Positions 1-7,627 are shown, counted from the stretch's first letter. The stretch is 12,237 bases of DNA from Lachnospiraceae bacterium (GCA_017420605.1 JAFOIS010000261.1:1-12237), one strand, 5' to 3'. Numbers and translations: made by a program. Notes: generated by a model not told the origin, from the sequence alone.

Positions 1-108
1 ATCCGGCATGGTCAGGGATTCCAGATACTCATAATACCCGAAGTCGTCGTTCGGATATCCGGGCGTTGCGTATTCGGTCAGCGTCCCGTCCGCAAGAATG
101 GAATAATC
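1..108 (-). other. In-frame continuation of the LTD lipoprotein beyond the TAG, open to the window edge
   Basis: Translating the minus strand in the lipoprotein frame directly below the TAG gives 36 sense codons with no further stop before the window ends. They include DYSILADGTLTEY and then ATPGYPN. The TPG-x-PN motif is the usual closing strand of LTD domains, so this is the missing end of the same domain and not chance sequence. More protein (GYYEYLESLTMPD) follows and leaves the window. A single C-to-T change (CAG, Gln, to TAG) would account for the interruption. Confidence 0.75.
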
Positions 109-660
109 CTATTTCGAACCGGCGTAGGAAAAGGCGTCGATCTGCGTGCCGTCCTTATGCGTGATGGTAAGGCGTTCGCCGTCTTTGGACAGTTTGAAAG
201 GCGCATGGATGATCTCGCCCGGTCCCTCCGCGCTCCCGTCTTCGCCGGACGCTTTCGACTTACTGTCCTTGGCGTCCTTATCCGCTTTGCTCTGCTTCGT
301 TTTCTTCTCCGCCTTGCTCTCCTGGGTCTCCTCCGCGGCGGTCCCGTCCGCATAGATCAGGATCTGCGCGCCCGGCTTCAGGACGCGGTCCGGCAGGGCG
401 AAGAGAAGCGGTTCGTCCGCATCGTCCGATACATAATAATCCTTCAGGGAGACGTCGGTCTCTCCGTTGTTCGTGATCTCCAGCCAGTCGGGATAGGTAC
501 CGTTTTCATCGCGCAGATATGCCGTATTTCTCGGCATGATCTCCGTGACGGCAAGATCCGCATAGGATACGGGGCCTTTTTCCCTGCCGCAGCCGGCCAT
601 AAGAAGTCCCATACACAGGACAAGGCCCGGCAGGACCGTTCTTTGTTTCAACGTCATCAT
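109..660 (-). CDS. Lamin-tail-domain lipoprotein, N-terminal part up to an in-frame TAG
   Basis: This is a predicted surface lipoprotein. The 183 residues begin with a lipoprotein signal: a basic stretch (KQR), a hydrophobic core and a lipobox-like MAGC with the candidate lipidated Cys at residue 24. Residues 32-107 read as the first half of a lamin tail domain (LTD, an immunoglobulin-like fold), with ITEIMPRN-type and DWLEITNNG motifs; residues 153-183 (FKLSKDGERLTI onward) read as the second half. A Lys/Ser/Asp/Glu-rich low-complexity insert at about 109-149 separates them. The start is ATG at 658-660 (a second ATG follows directly) with GGAGAG six bases upstream. The stop is TAG at 109-111, before the domain is complete, and the same frame stays open below it. 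The gene may be a pseudogene, a readthrough product or carry a base-call error. LTDs are common in secreted bacterial proteins; the function here is unknown. Confidence 0.75.
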   Translation of the reverse strand: MMTLKQRTVLPGLVLCMGLLMAGCGREKGPVSYADLAVTEIMPRNTAYLRDENGTYPDWLEITNNGETDVSLKDYYVSDDADEPLLFALPDRVLKPGAQILIYADGTAAEETQESKAEKKTKQSKADKDAKDSKSKASGEDGSAEGPGEIIHAPFKLSKDGERLTITHKDGTQIDAFSYAGSK

Positions 661-733
661 TGTGCTCTCCGGCAGATATTTTCGTCTGTAAAATGGTACG
701 CAAAATACAGTGCAAAACGCACATAACTAAATA

Positions 734-762
734 ATTATACCGCAAATGCGGACTTCTTACAA
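734..762 (-). promoter_or_regulatory. Sigma-A-type promoter for the LTD lipoprotein, with an inverted repeat in the spacer
   Basis: On the minus strand a -35 box TTGTAA (757-762) and a perfect -10 box TATAAT (734-739) are separated by 17 bases. Transcription would start near 727 and leave a leader of about 67 bases. The inverted repeat CCGCAAATGCGG (740-751, + strand) fills most of the spacer and touches the -10 box, where an operator for a dimeric repressor could sit. No terminal T run follows it, so it is not a terminator. Confidence 0.65.
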
Positions 763-766
763 GATT

Positions 767-789
767 GACCGGAAGGGTCCTTTTCCGTC
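767..789 (-). terminator. Weak hairpin downstream of the GTPase-NYN gene
   Basis: About 20 bases below the stop codon at 808, the minus strand can fold GACGGAA against TTCCGGTC with one bulged base and an 8-base loop. Only scattered T residues follow, so it is at best a weak terminator for the cdaR-ftsEX-ctpA-GTPase cluster. The lipoprotein promoter begins immediately after it. Confidence 0.3.
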
Positions 790-807
790 GCAAGCGCCGT
801 GCCGGCC

Positions 808-3600
808 TTACACCGTGGCGTCCTGCCCGTCCATGGCGGAACGGACCTTTTCCGCGAGAGTCCCGCCGGTCTCGCTGCGCGGCGGCATCTTCTGCGCGAG
901 CACTTCCCGCATGGCCGCTTTCGCGCTGCGGATCTCCAGCAGAAGATCCCCGGCGGAAAGACGCACCGCGCCGGCGCCGAAAATAATGATCTGCTCGACG
1001 GCATCGGAGGTCGCGACGGTCACGCCGTAGTGCCGGATCAGCTCGTGCGCCGCCTTCTCGATGTACTGGTCGGCGGTCTCCGCTTCCCTTGTGTACACGA
1101 CGTCGATGTTGTGATAGCGCATCACCCGCTCCTGCCCGCCGGTTACCTTGTACGCGTCGAAAACGAGGATAAGGGACCGCTTATCGAAGCCCGCGAAATC
1201 CGACAGGATATCCAGAAGACGGTCCCGCGCCGCCTTGAGGTCTTTTTCGGCCAGTGTCGAAAGATCTTCCCACGCATGGATGATGTTGTAGCCGTCCACC
1301 AGCAGATATTCCTTCTCTGCCTTCGGGCGCGGTTTCCGGTAGGACGGCGGAAGAGGCTCCGCTGCCCGGACGGTCTTTTTCTGCCCGCCTTCCCGGCTTT
1401 TTGCGGGGCCGTATGTGCGTTCGAAAATGGCGCGCAGTTCGTCTTCCCCGGCAAGCCGCCGTGCCTCGGCTTCCCGGAAGGAAAGCACTTCTTTCGGCCG
1501 TGTTCCCAGGACCGTTCCGCCGGATGTGCGGAAATGCGCTCCTTCCTCCGCGTTTCCGGCGGTCCCCGCAGCTTCCTCCGCCGGTCTCCAGCCGGAATCG
1601 ACGTGCATCCGCTCCCGGACCTCGTACCAGGGACTGAGTGTGCCGGCGCCGTGCTCGCAGAATACGGAGGCGGACGGCTGGCCGCGGTCAAGTTCCGGAT
1701 CGTATCCCGCGGCGGCGATCACTTCCTCCGGATTATGGCAGGGGCGGGATATGCCGCGCCGGAGGGACATTTTTCCCTCACCCTTCGTATAGGCCGTAAG
1801 GCTCTCCTGATAGCCTTCGATCATGATCACCGGCGCGCTGCCGCGCAGGACGGCCGTCCCGCCCTCTTCATCCGGCAGTTCCATCTTCGCATGCATCTTC
1901 TCAAGATCCTGCATGGCGCGGCCGAGGAGGCCCGAAGGCAGGCGGATCATGAAATCGTCATACGGCTCGAGCAGAACGTTCTCCGCCATCATAAGGCCCT
2001 GCCGCACCGCGCGGTAGGTCGCCTGGCGGAAATCGCCGCCTTCCGTATGCTTTTCATGTGCCTTTCCGGCAATGAGCGTGATCTTGACGTCCGTAAGAAG
2101 CGAACCCGTGAGCACGCCGCGGTGACGCCGCTCCCGAAGATGCGTCAGCACGAGATTCTGGTAATGGCGCGGCAGAAGGTCGGAAGGACATGCCGTATCG
2201 AAGGTAAGGCCGCTCCCTCTCTCCCCCGGTTCCATAAGCAGATGGACTTCCGCGTAATGCCGCAGCGGTTCAAAGTGCCCCACGCCTTCCACCGGACGCG
2301 CGATCGTTTCCTCATACACGACCGAAGGCGTTCCGAAAGAGATCGGAAGACCGAAGCGCCGCATGGCAAGATCCTGCACGATCTCCTTCTGCACCTGTCC
2401 CATCAGGTGCGCGCGGATCTCTTTTCTGCGTTCGTCGTAGACGAAACGCAAGGTAGGCTCCGCCTCCTCCAGCTGCGTAAGGCGGCGGAAGGCGAGGTGC
2501 GGATCTGTTTTCGGCGGAAGAAGGATCTCGAAAGCAAGCGCCGGCGTAAGCACTCCGCCGCCCAGCGTCTTCTCTTCTCCGAGTCCCTGTCCGGAAAAAG
2601 TCTTCGTAAGCCCGGTCACGGCGACCACGTCGCCGGCTTCCGCCTTCGCCAGGGCTGTCCATTTTCCGCCGCTGTACAGGCGGATCCCGGTCGTCTTTTC
2701 CGTAAGAGAAGATACGCTATCTTCTTCGTCCTCCGAGAGCGTCTGCGATACGGAATAGGTCACCGTATCCCGGACGGCAAGCGACCCGCCGGTAAGGCGC
2801 ATCCAGGTCTCCCGCTCGCCCGCCGGATCGCGTGTGATCTTGAAGACGCGCGCGGCAAACCCGCTGCCGTATTTTCTGTCGGGCACGAAACGATCAAGGA
2901 GCGTAAGCAGTTCCTGAACGCCCTCCATACGGAGCGCCGCGCCGAAGAGCACCGGCACGATCTCCCGCCGGCGTATCCCGTCGCATATCACCGCATCCGG
3001 TATGTTCTCTCCTTCCATGACGGAAAGAAGCAGCTCCTCCTGTCCCAGGCACAGCGCGCAGTTTTCCTGTACTTCCGCATCCCCTGCCCCGTTCGTAAAA
3101 TCCACCGCTCCAAAGAAGAGATGTTTCCGGATGTCCGCAAGAAGCGCCGCTTTCTTCTCCGGAAGTCCGTCCGTTACCTGATCTGTCTTATTGACGAAAA
3201 CGACGGCCGGCACATGATAATGCGCAAGGAGGTCGCCCAGGAGGCGCACCTGCGCATTGACGCCGTCGGCGATGCTTATGAGGAGGACGGCGCAGTCCAG
3301 AACGGACAGCACGCGTTCCATTTCCGTACCGAAATCCGCATGTCCCGGCGTATCGAGCAGGGTATAGGTATGGGACGGGGTATGCAGCAGCGCGCTTTTC
3401 GAATAGATCGTGATGCCGCGGTTCCGCTCCATGACGTCGGTATCGAGAAAGGTGTCGCGGCTGTCGACGCGGCCTCTTTTCCGGATCTCGCCGCACGCAA
3501 AAAGAAGGCCCTCGGTGAGGGTCGTCTTGCCCGCGTCCACATGGGCGATGAGGCCGATGCAGCGCATCCTGTTCCTTTCACCCGGCGTTTTGTCCGGCAT
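808..3600 (-). CDS. TetM/EF-G-like ribosomal GTPase fused to a Rae1/YacP-type NYN ribonuclease domain
   Basis: This is a predicted cytoplasmic ribosome-binding factor of 930 residues; TetM itself is about 640. The GTPase motifs are complete: AHVDAGKTT (19-27), RGITI (61-65), DTPGHADF (83-90) with the EF-G-type His, and NKTD (137-140). EF-G-like domains II-V continue to about 655, including a domain IV/V stretch ending LLEPYDDF (543-550). A low-complexity linker follows (about 665-763). Residues 764-905 are a NYN/PIN-like nuclease close to Bacillus YacP/Rae1: LLVDGYN, VFDAYKV, ETADQYIE and ATSDAVEQ carry acidic residues expected at the metal site (about 769, 815, 844, 866). ATG at 3600 has AAGGAG four bases upstream; codon 12 is an alternative start. 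Only 8 bases separate it from ctpA. The equivalent of TetM's tip loop is different (AHEKHTEGGDF), so tetracycline resistance is doubtful. A role in stalled-ribosome handling is inferred. Confidence 0.9.
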   Translation of the reverse strand: MPDKTPGERNRMRCIGLIAHVDAGKTTLTEGLLFACGEIRKRGRVDSRDTFLDTDVMERNRGITIYSKSALLHTPSHTYTLLDTPGHADFGTEMERVLSVLDCAVLLISIADGVNAQVRLLGDLLAHYHVPAVVFVNKTDQVTDGLPEKKAALLADIRKHLFFGAVDFTNGAGDAEVQENCALCLGQEELLLSVMEGENIPDAVICDGIRRREIVPVLFGAALRMEGVQELLTLLDRFVPDRKYGSGFAARVFKITRDPAGERETWMRLTGGSLAVRDTVTYSVSQTLSEDEEDSVSSLTEKTTGIRLYSGGKWTALAKAEAGDVVAVTGLTKTFSGQGLGEEKTLGGGVLTPALAFEILLPPKTDPHLAFRRLTQLEEAEPTLRFVYDERRKEIRAHLMGQVQKEIVQDLAMRRFGLPISFGTPSVVYEETIARPVEGVGHFEPLRHYAEVHLLMEPGERGSGLTFDTACPSDLLPRHYQNLVLTHLRERRHRGVLTGSLLTDVKITLIAGKAHEKHTEGGDFRQATYRAVRQGLMMAENVLLEPYDDFMIRLPSGLLGRAMQDLEKMHAKMELPDEEGGTAVLRGSAPVIMIEGYQESLTAYTKGEGKMSLRRGISRPCHNPEEVIAAAGYDPELDRGQPSASVFCEHGAGTLSPWYEVRERMHVDSGWRPAEEAAGTAGNAEEGAHFRTSGGTVLGTRPKEVLSFREAEARRLAGEDELRAIFERTYGPAKSREGGQKKTVRAAEPLPPSYRKPRPKAEKEYLLVDGYNIIHAWEDLSTLAEKDLKAARDRLLDILSDFAGFDKRSLILVFDAYKVTGGQERVMRYHNIDVVYTREAETADQYIEKAAHELIRHYGVTVATSDAVEQIIIFGAGAVRLSAGDLLLEIRSAKAAMREVLAQKMPPRSETGGTLAEKVRSAMDGQDATV

Positions 3601-3608
3601 ACTTCTCC

Positions 3609-4835
3609 TTACGCAGCCTCCTGCGCCTTCCCGCTCTCTCCGAGAAGATATTCCCGCGCGGCTTCATACTGCGCATCCGTGACCGTTTCTGCCGCATCCG
3701 GGTCATCCGCTGAAGGTGGAAGCGCTGCTTCAATGTCCGGAGCGATCCCGAAGCCGTGGATGCAGCGGCCGTTGGGCGTGTAATAATAGGCTGTAGTATA
3801 CCTGAGGCCCGAGCCGTCGCGGAGCTGCAGAACGCTCTGCACGATGCCCTTGCCGAAGGTTTTTTCGCCGACGATCTTCCCGATGCCGTGATCCTGGATC
3901 GCGCCCGCAAAAAGCTCGGAAGCGCTGGCCGTCTCGCCGTTCACAAGAACTGCGAGCGGGATGCCGATGTCTTCTTTTCCTTCCGACCAGTATTCCTTCC
4001 GCTGCCCGCTCTTTTCTTCGGTATAGGTGACCAGGCGGTCCCCCATCACCGCGGAGGCGATCCGGACCGCGGCGTCGAGCGAGCCGCCGCCGTTATTCCG
4101 AAGATCGATCGCCAGAGCGCGCATTCCCTGCGCCGTAAGATCCTCCATGGCCGCGCTGAACTGGTCCGGCGTATTTTCGCGGAAGGAGGAGATGCGGATA
4201 TAGCCGATCCCGTCTTCCCGCATTTCATAAAAGACCGTATGGGTCACGATCTCCTCGGGCGTCACGGTGACCGCAAACGGCTCCGCCTCCCCTTCCCGTT
4301 CGATCAGGAAAGTGACGGGATCCCCGGCGCGGATCAGCGCCGTCAGCGCGGCAAGGTCCATCTCCCGCACGTCTGTTGCGTTTGCCGAAACGATCCGGTC
4401 AGCCGCAAGAAGCCCGGCCTTCTCGGCGGGCGTACCCGGGTAGACCTCCACGACGCGGATATCCTTCGTCACGGTATCCTGCGACAGCACGGCGCCGATC
4501 CCGAGGTAAAGCCCGCTGCCGGTACGCCGCTGCTGCGCATATTCCTCCGCCGTATAATAGACCGCATAGCGGTCGCCGAGCGCCGCCACCATGCCGGCGT
4601 ATTTCCCGTCGTCCAGCTGCTGTTCCGTAATGTCGCCGAGGTAATTGCGCAGAAGGAGGCGCTTGACGTCCTGCTCTTTGAGGAACGAACCGGAGAACAG
4701 GTAGATGCACAGAAATACCGCGGCGGCAAAAAGCGCCCCGGTCGCAAGTCCCATGACATAAATATAGCGGAAGGTCAGCGGGCGCTCGGCCCGCTCTTCC
4801 GCTTTTTTCTTCCATCTTCTCAACAGATCAAACAT
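3609..4835 (-). CDS. ctpA: S41-family carboxy-terminal processing protease (CtpA/CtpB type)
   Basis: This is a membrane-anchored serine protease acting outside the membrane, in the family of Bacillus CtpA/CtpB. Its 408 residues hold a basic cytoplasmic start, one transmembrane anchor (about 24-48), a short helical region, a PDZ domain (about 107-190, GIGAVL and GTPAEKAGL motifs) and the S41 catalytic domain. DLRNNGGG lies at 244-251, the Ser motif NGETASASE at 299-307 (nucleophile probably Ser304) and FGKGIVQ at 327-333 with the expected catalytic Lys329 and Gln333, so it looks active. The ATG at 4833-4835 lies inside the end of ftsX (8-base overlap) with only a weak upstream ribosome site, which suggests translational coupling. 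Its place next to ftsEX points to envelope or division work such as trimming secreted hydrolases; the substrate is unknown. Confidence 0.93.
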   Translation of the reverse strand: MFDLLRRWKKKAEERAERPLTFRYIYVMGLATGALFAAAVFLCIYLFSGSFLKEQDVKRLLLRNYLGDITEQQLDDGKYAGMVAALGDRYAVYYTAEEYAQQRRTGSGLYLGIGAVLSQDTVTKDIRVVEVYPGTPAEKAGLLAADRIVSANATDVREMDLAALTALIRAGDPVTFLIEREGEAEPFAVTVTPEEIVTHTVFYEMREDGIGYIRISSFRENTPDQFSAAMEDLTAQGMRALAIDLRNNGGGSLDAAVRIASAVMGDRLVTYTEEKSGQRKEYWSEGKEDIGIPLAVLVNGETASASELFAGAIQDHGIGKIVGEKTFGKGIVQSVLQLRDGSGLRYTTAYYYTPNGRCIHGFGIAPDIEAALPPSADDPDAAETVTDAQYEAAREYLLGESGKAQEAA

Positions 4836-5739
4836 CCAGATGCCGCCGTACGGTGATGATACTGCCGATCAGGCCGATTCCGACGCCGAGCGCAAGACCG
4901 ACCGGCATCACATACTGGAATACCTGGTGCATGGTCGGCAGCGATCCGGAGATCGAGGATAGGATCCCGAATTTCGCCAGAAGCTTTCCCATGAGCCAGT
5001 CATAGGCGAAATACAGGATGAGCAGCGGGATCCCCGCGCCGATAAGGCCGAGGATGGCGCCTTCGACGATGAACGGGGTCCGTACAAAGGAGTCCGTGGC
5101 GCCGATCAGCTTCATGATGCCGATCTCCTCCCGCCTTACGGAAATGCCGATGTTGATGGTATTCGCGATCAGGAAGACCGAGATCACAAGGAGCACGAGG
5201 ATGATCGCGATCGAAACATACGTCAGCATGCGGTTAAAACTCTTCAGCGTTTCGATGGCGTCCGCGGACTGGTTTACCTCCCGCACGCCCTCGAGGCCCC
5301 GGATGTATTCGACGACGGCCGCCTGTTCTTCGACGGAGCGCACGCGCACGGTGTAGCTCGCGGACGAGGAAAGCGGGTTGTCCTTCTTGAAGGTCTCCGC
5401 GTATTCCGGATGATCCTTGAAGTATTCTTTCTGGAAGTTCTCCCAGGCTTCCTCCGCCGAGGTGAACTTGATCTCCTTGACTTCCTCCCGGGATGCGATC
5501 GCATCGCCGATCTCTTTGATCTTTTCGTCCTTGATCCCTTCGTCGAAAAGGACGGTGATGCCGACTTCCTCCTCCACGCTCGTCACCAGCGAACGGACGT
5601 TGATGATCACCGCGAAGAAAACGGCAAACAGGAAGATGCAGGCCGTCATCGTCGCGATCGAAGCGAGCGAAAACATGGAGTTCCGGAAAATATTTTTAAT
5701 GCCCTGCCGGACATTGTAAAAAAACGAACTAATACTCAA
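4828..5739 (-). CDS. ftsX: Cell-division ABC transporter permease FtsX
   Basis: FtsX is the membrane subunit of the FtsEX complex, which uses ATP hydrolysis in FtsE to switch on peptidoglycan hydrolases at the division site or side wall. The 303 residues have the standard layout: a short N-terminal cytoplasmic segment, TM1 (about 24-48), a large extracellular domain (about 50-170) that in the family binds the hydrolase or an adaptor, TM2 (172-195), a cytoplasmic loop with REEIGIMKLIGAT (203-215), TM3 (222-247) and TM4 (274-296). The length fits the family. The start is TTG at 5737-5739, overlapping the end of ftsE by 11 bases, with AAGGAG six bases upstream; no ATG sits at this point. No M23 or NlpC-type hydrolase gene follows, and ctpA comes next. 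Confidence 0.95.
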   Translation of the reverse strand: MSISSFFYNVRQGIKNIFRNSMFSLASIATMTACIFLFAVFFAVIINVRSLVTSVEEEVGITVLFDEGIKDEKIKEIGDAIASREEVKEIKFTSAEEAWENFQKEYFKDHPEYAETFKKDNPLSSSASYTVRVRSVEEQAAVVEYIRGLEGVREVNQSADAIETLKSFNRMLTYVSIAIILVLLVISVFLIANTINIGISVRREEIGIMKLIGATDSFVRTPFIVEGAILGLIGAGIPLLILYFAYDWLMGKLLAKFGILSSISGSLPTMHQVFQYVMPVGLALGVGIGLIGSIITVRRHLDV

Positions 5740-6412
5740 TGTACTCTCCTTCCTCTTCGTCGTGGACGATGATGCCGCGCTTCATGGTAATGACACGCTT
5801 CCGGAACTTATTCACGAGTTCGCGGTTATGCGTCACCATCAGCACCGTAGTGCCGCGCTTATTGATGTCGTCCAGAAGATACACGATGTCGAGAGAGTTC
5901 GACGGGTCGAGGTTGCCGGTCGGCTCGTCCGCCAGCAGGATATCCGGCTTGTTCACGATGGCGCGCGCGATCGCGACGCGCTGCTGCTCGCCGCCCGAAA
6001 GCTCGCCGGGAAGCGATTTATACTTTTCCGCAAGACCGACCTGGCGAAGCACTTCCGGCACGCGCTTGCGGATGCTGCGGTTCCAGTAGCCCATTGCCCG
6101 CATGGCGAAGGCCACATTCTCATAGACGTTCCGGTCTTCGAGAAGACGGAAATCCTGGAACACGACGCCGACGCTGCGCCGGTATTTCGGGATCGCGCGG
6201 TGCGTCATCGTGTTGAGGACCTTATCGTTTACGGTGATCACGCCGCTCGTCGGTTCCAGTTCCTTCAGAAGGAGCCTGACAAGCGTCGATTTTCCGGAGC
6301 CGCTGTCGCCGACGACGAAGACGAACTCTCCGCGGTCGATGTGGAAGGTCACCTCATTGACGGCCGGCTGCCCCTTGGAATAGATTTTCGTTACACAATC
6401 GAGATCGATCAT
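5729..6412 (-). CDS. ftsE: Cell-division ATP-binding protein FtsE
   Basis: FtsE is the cytoplasmic ATPase of FtsEX. The 227-residue protein has every ABC motif: Walker A GDSGSGKS (35-42), Q-loop FQDFRLL (85-91), signature LSGGEQQ (138-144), Walker B ILLADEP (158-164), the D-loop TGNLD that follows, and H-loop VTHN (His195). The DFRLL sequence after the Q-loop Gln is typical of FtsE as opposed to other small ABC proteins. ATG at 6410-6412 has AAGGGAGG four bases upstream. It starts 28 bases after the regulator gene and its TAG stop (5729-5731) overlaps the ftsX start. That stop also shows that TAG is a normal terminator in this genome, which matters for the interrupted lipoprotein at 109. Confidence 0.96.
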   Translation of the reverse strand: MIDLDCVTKIYSKGQPAVNEVTFHIDRGEFVFVVGDSGSGKSTLVRLLLKELEPTSGVITVNDKVLNTMTHRAIPKYRRSVGVVFQDFRLLEDRNVYENVAFAMRAMGYWNRSIRKRVPEVLRQVGLAEKYKSLPGELSGGEQQRVAIARAIVNKPDILLADEPTGNLDPSNSLDIVYLLDDINKRGTTVLMVTHNRELVNKFRKRVITMKRGIIVHDEEEGEYIEY

Positions 6413-6440
6413 AAAGCCTCCCTTGCGGACGCCGGTATGA

Positions 6441-7529
6441 TCAGTATTCCAGCGTCTCCATATACTTCATGTAGCGCACGACCATGAGGGCGATCTTGAA
6501 GGTGATCGCGTCCTCGAAGACCCGGAGGTCAAGGCCGGTGCTCTTCTGCAGCTTGTCCAGCCGGTAGACAAGGGTGTTCCGGTGGATGTACAGCTGCCGG
6601 GACGTCTCCGAAACGTTGAGGTTGTTTTCGAAGAACTTGTTGATCGTTGTAATGGTCGCCTCGTCGAACTCGTCGAGGCTCTTGCTCGCGAAGATCTCCT
6701 TGATGAACATCTTGCACAGCGGGATCGGCAGCTGGTAAATGAGGCGCCCGATGCCGAGCTGGCTGTAGGCGATCACGTTTTCGCCTTCAAAGAAGATCTT
6801 GCCCACGTCGAGGGCCATCCGGGCCTCCTTGTAGGAGCGCGACACCTCCTTGAGTTCGCCGACGATGTTGCCGTACGAGATCCGAAGGCCCCGTCCGCCG
6901 TCCGGATCGATGACGCCGATGAGCTGTCTCGCCGCGCCCTGCAGCGTCTCCGGACCATCCTCCGGCGCAAGCTCCTTCACGATGATCGTGCTCTTTTCAT
7001 CCACCGCCGTGATGAAATCGCTGCGTGACTGGGAGAAGTACTGCCGCACCTCTTCGAGAAGCGGGAATTCCTTCTCCTCGGCCGACTCGAGCACGTATAC
7101 GACGCGCCGTACGTCCGCCTTGAGGTGCAGTTTCTTGGCCCTGCTGTAGATATCCACGAGGAGCAGATTATCAAGCAGGAGATTTTTGATAAAGTTATCT
7201 TTGTCAAAATGCTCTTTGTAGGCAACGAGAAGGTTCTTCACCTGGAAGGCGGTCATTTTGCCGACCACTTCCGCTTCCTCTCCGGTCCCCCTTACGACCA
7301 GAACGTACTCGAGCTGTGAGTCGTCGTATACCTTGAAATACAGGCAGCCGGCGTTCTCCTGCGTCTCGGCTTTCGATTCCGCGAAACTGATGACGTCCGA
7401 CTTACGTACCGGAAGATCCTCACTGGTCTGGGCGATCACCTTGCCGTCCAGTTCTGCGATTCCCAGATCCTGACGCGTAATAGTTTTGATTCCATTCAGG
7501 GTGTCCTGTAAGATCAGGTTCGAAATCAT
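6441..7529 (-). CDS. CdaR/PucR-family transcriptional regulator
   Basis: This is a predicted DNA-binding regulator of 362 residues. The N-terminal part (about 1-130, beginning MISNLILQDTLNGIKTITRQ) resembles the sugar-diacid-recognition region of CdaR. The centre (about 140-265) resembles the GGDEF-like fold of PucR-family proteins and shows no active GGDEF motif. Residues 303-345 form the C-terminal HTH_30 helix-turn-helix: NLNVSETSRQLYIHRNTLVY is the classic signature with recognition helix RNTLVYRL. ATG at 7527-7529 has AAGGAGG five bases upstream. It is first in the cluster behind the promoter at 7628-7656 and lies 28 bases before ftsE, so it may control itself and ftsEX. The ligand is unknown, and a sugar diacid role should not be assumed from the family name alone. 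Confidence 0.88.
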   Translation of the reverse strand: MISNLILQDTLNGIKTITRQDLGIAELDGKVIAQTSEDLPVRKSDVISFAESKAETQENAGCLYFKVYDDSQLEYVLVVRGTGEEAEVVGKMTAFQVKNLLVAYKEHFDKDNFIKNLLLDNLLLVDIYSRAKKLHLKADVRRVVYVLESAEEKEFPLLEEVRQYFSQSRSDFITAVDEKSTIIVKELAPEDGPETLQGAARQLIGVIDPDGGRGLRISYGNIVGELKEVSRSYKEARMALDVGKIFFEGENVIAYSQLGIGRLIYQLPIPLCKMFIKEIFASKSLDEFDEATITTINKFFENNLNVSETSRQLYIHRNTLVYRLDKLQKSTGLDLRVFEDAITFKIALMVVRYMKYMETLEY

Positions 7530-7627
7530 GCGGTCCTCCTTCGGGGAAATGCATTTTGTATAAAACTAACAACCTTATTTCATAAACTATATAACAAAAT
7601 GCCGAAGAATGGAAGAAAGCCAATTGA

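Noticed and set aside
109..111. Genome-wide reassignment of TAG as a sense codon
   Set aside because: ftsE ends at its normal family length with TAG at 5729-5731, and no other gene in the window has an internal TAG, so TAG acts as a stop here. Local readthrough or mutation is the better explanation.
808..3600. Acquired tetracycline resistance gene on a mobile element
   Set aside because: The base composition matches its neighbours, no transposon or integrase genes are nearby, the gene sits in a tight housekeeping cluster, and the TetM tip loop is missing.
799..3783. A 994-codon open frame on the plus strand
   Set aside because: It is exactly antisense to the GTPase-NYN gene, shows no recognisable domain and is rich in Arg, Pro and Ala as expected for a shadow frame of GC-rich DNA.
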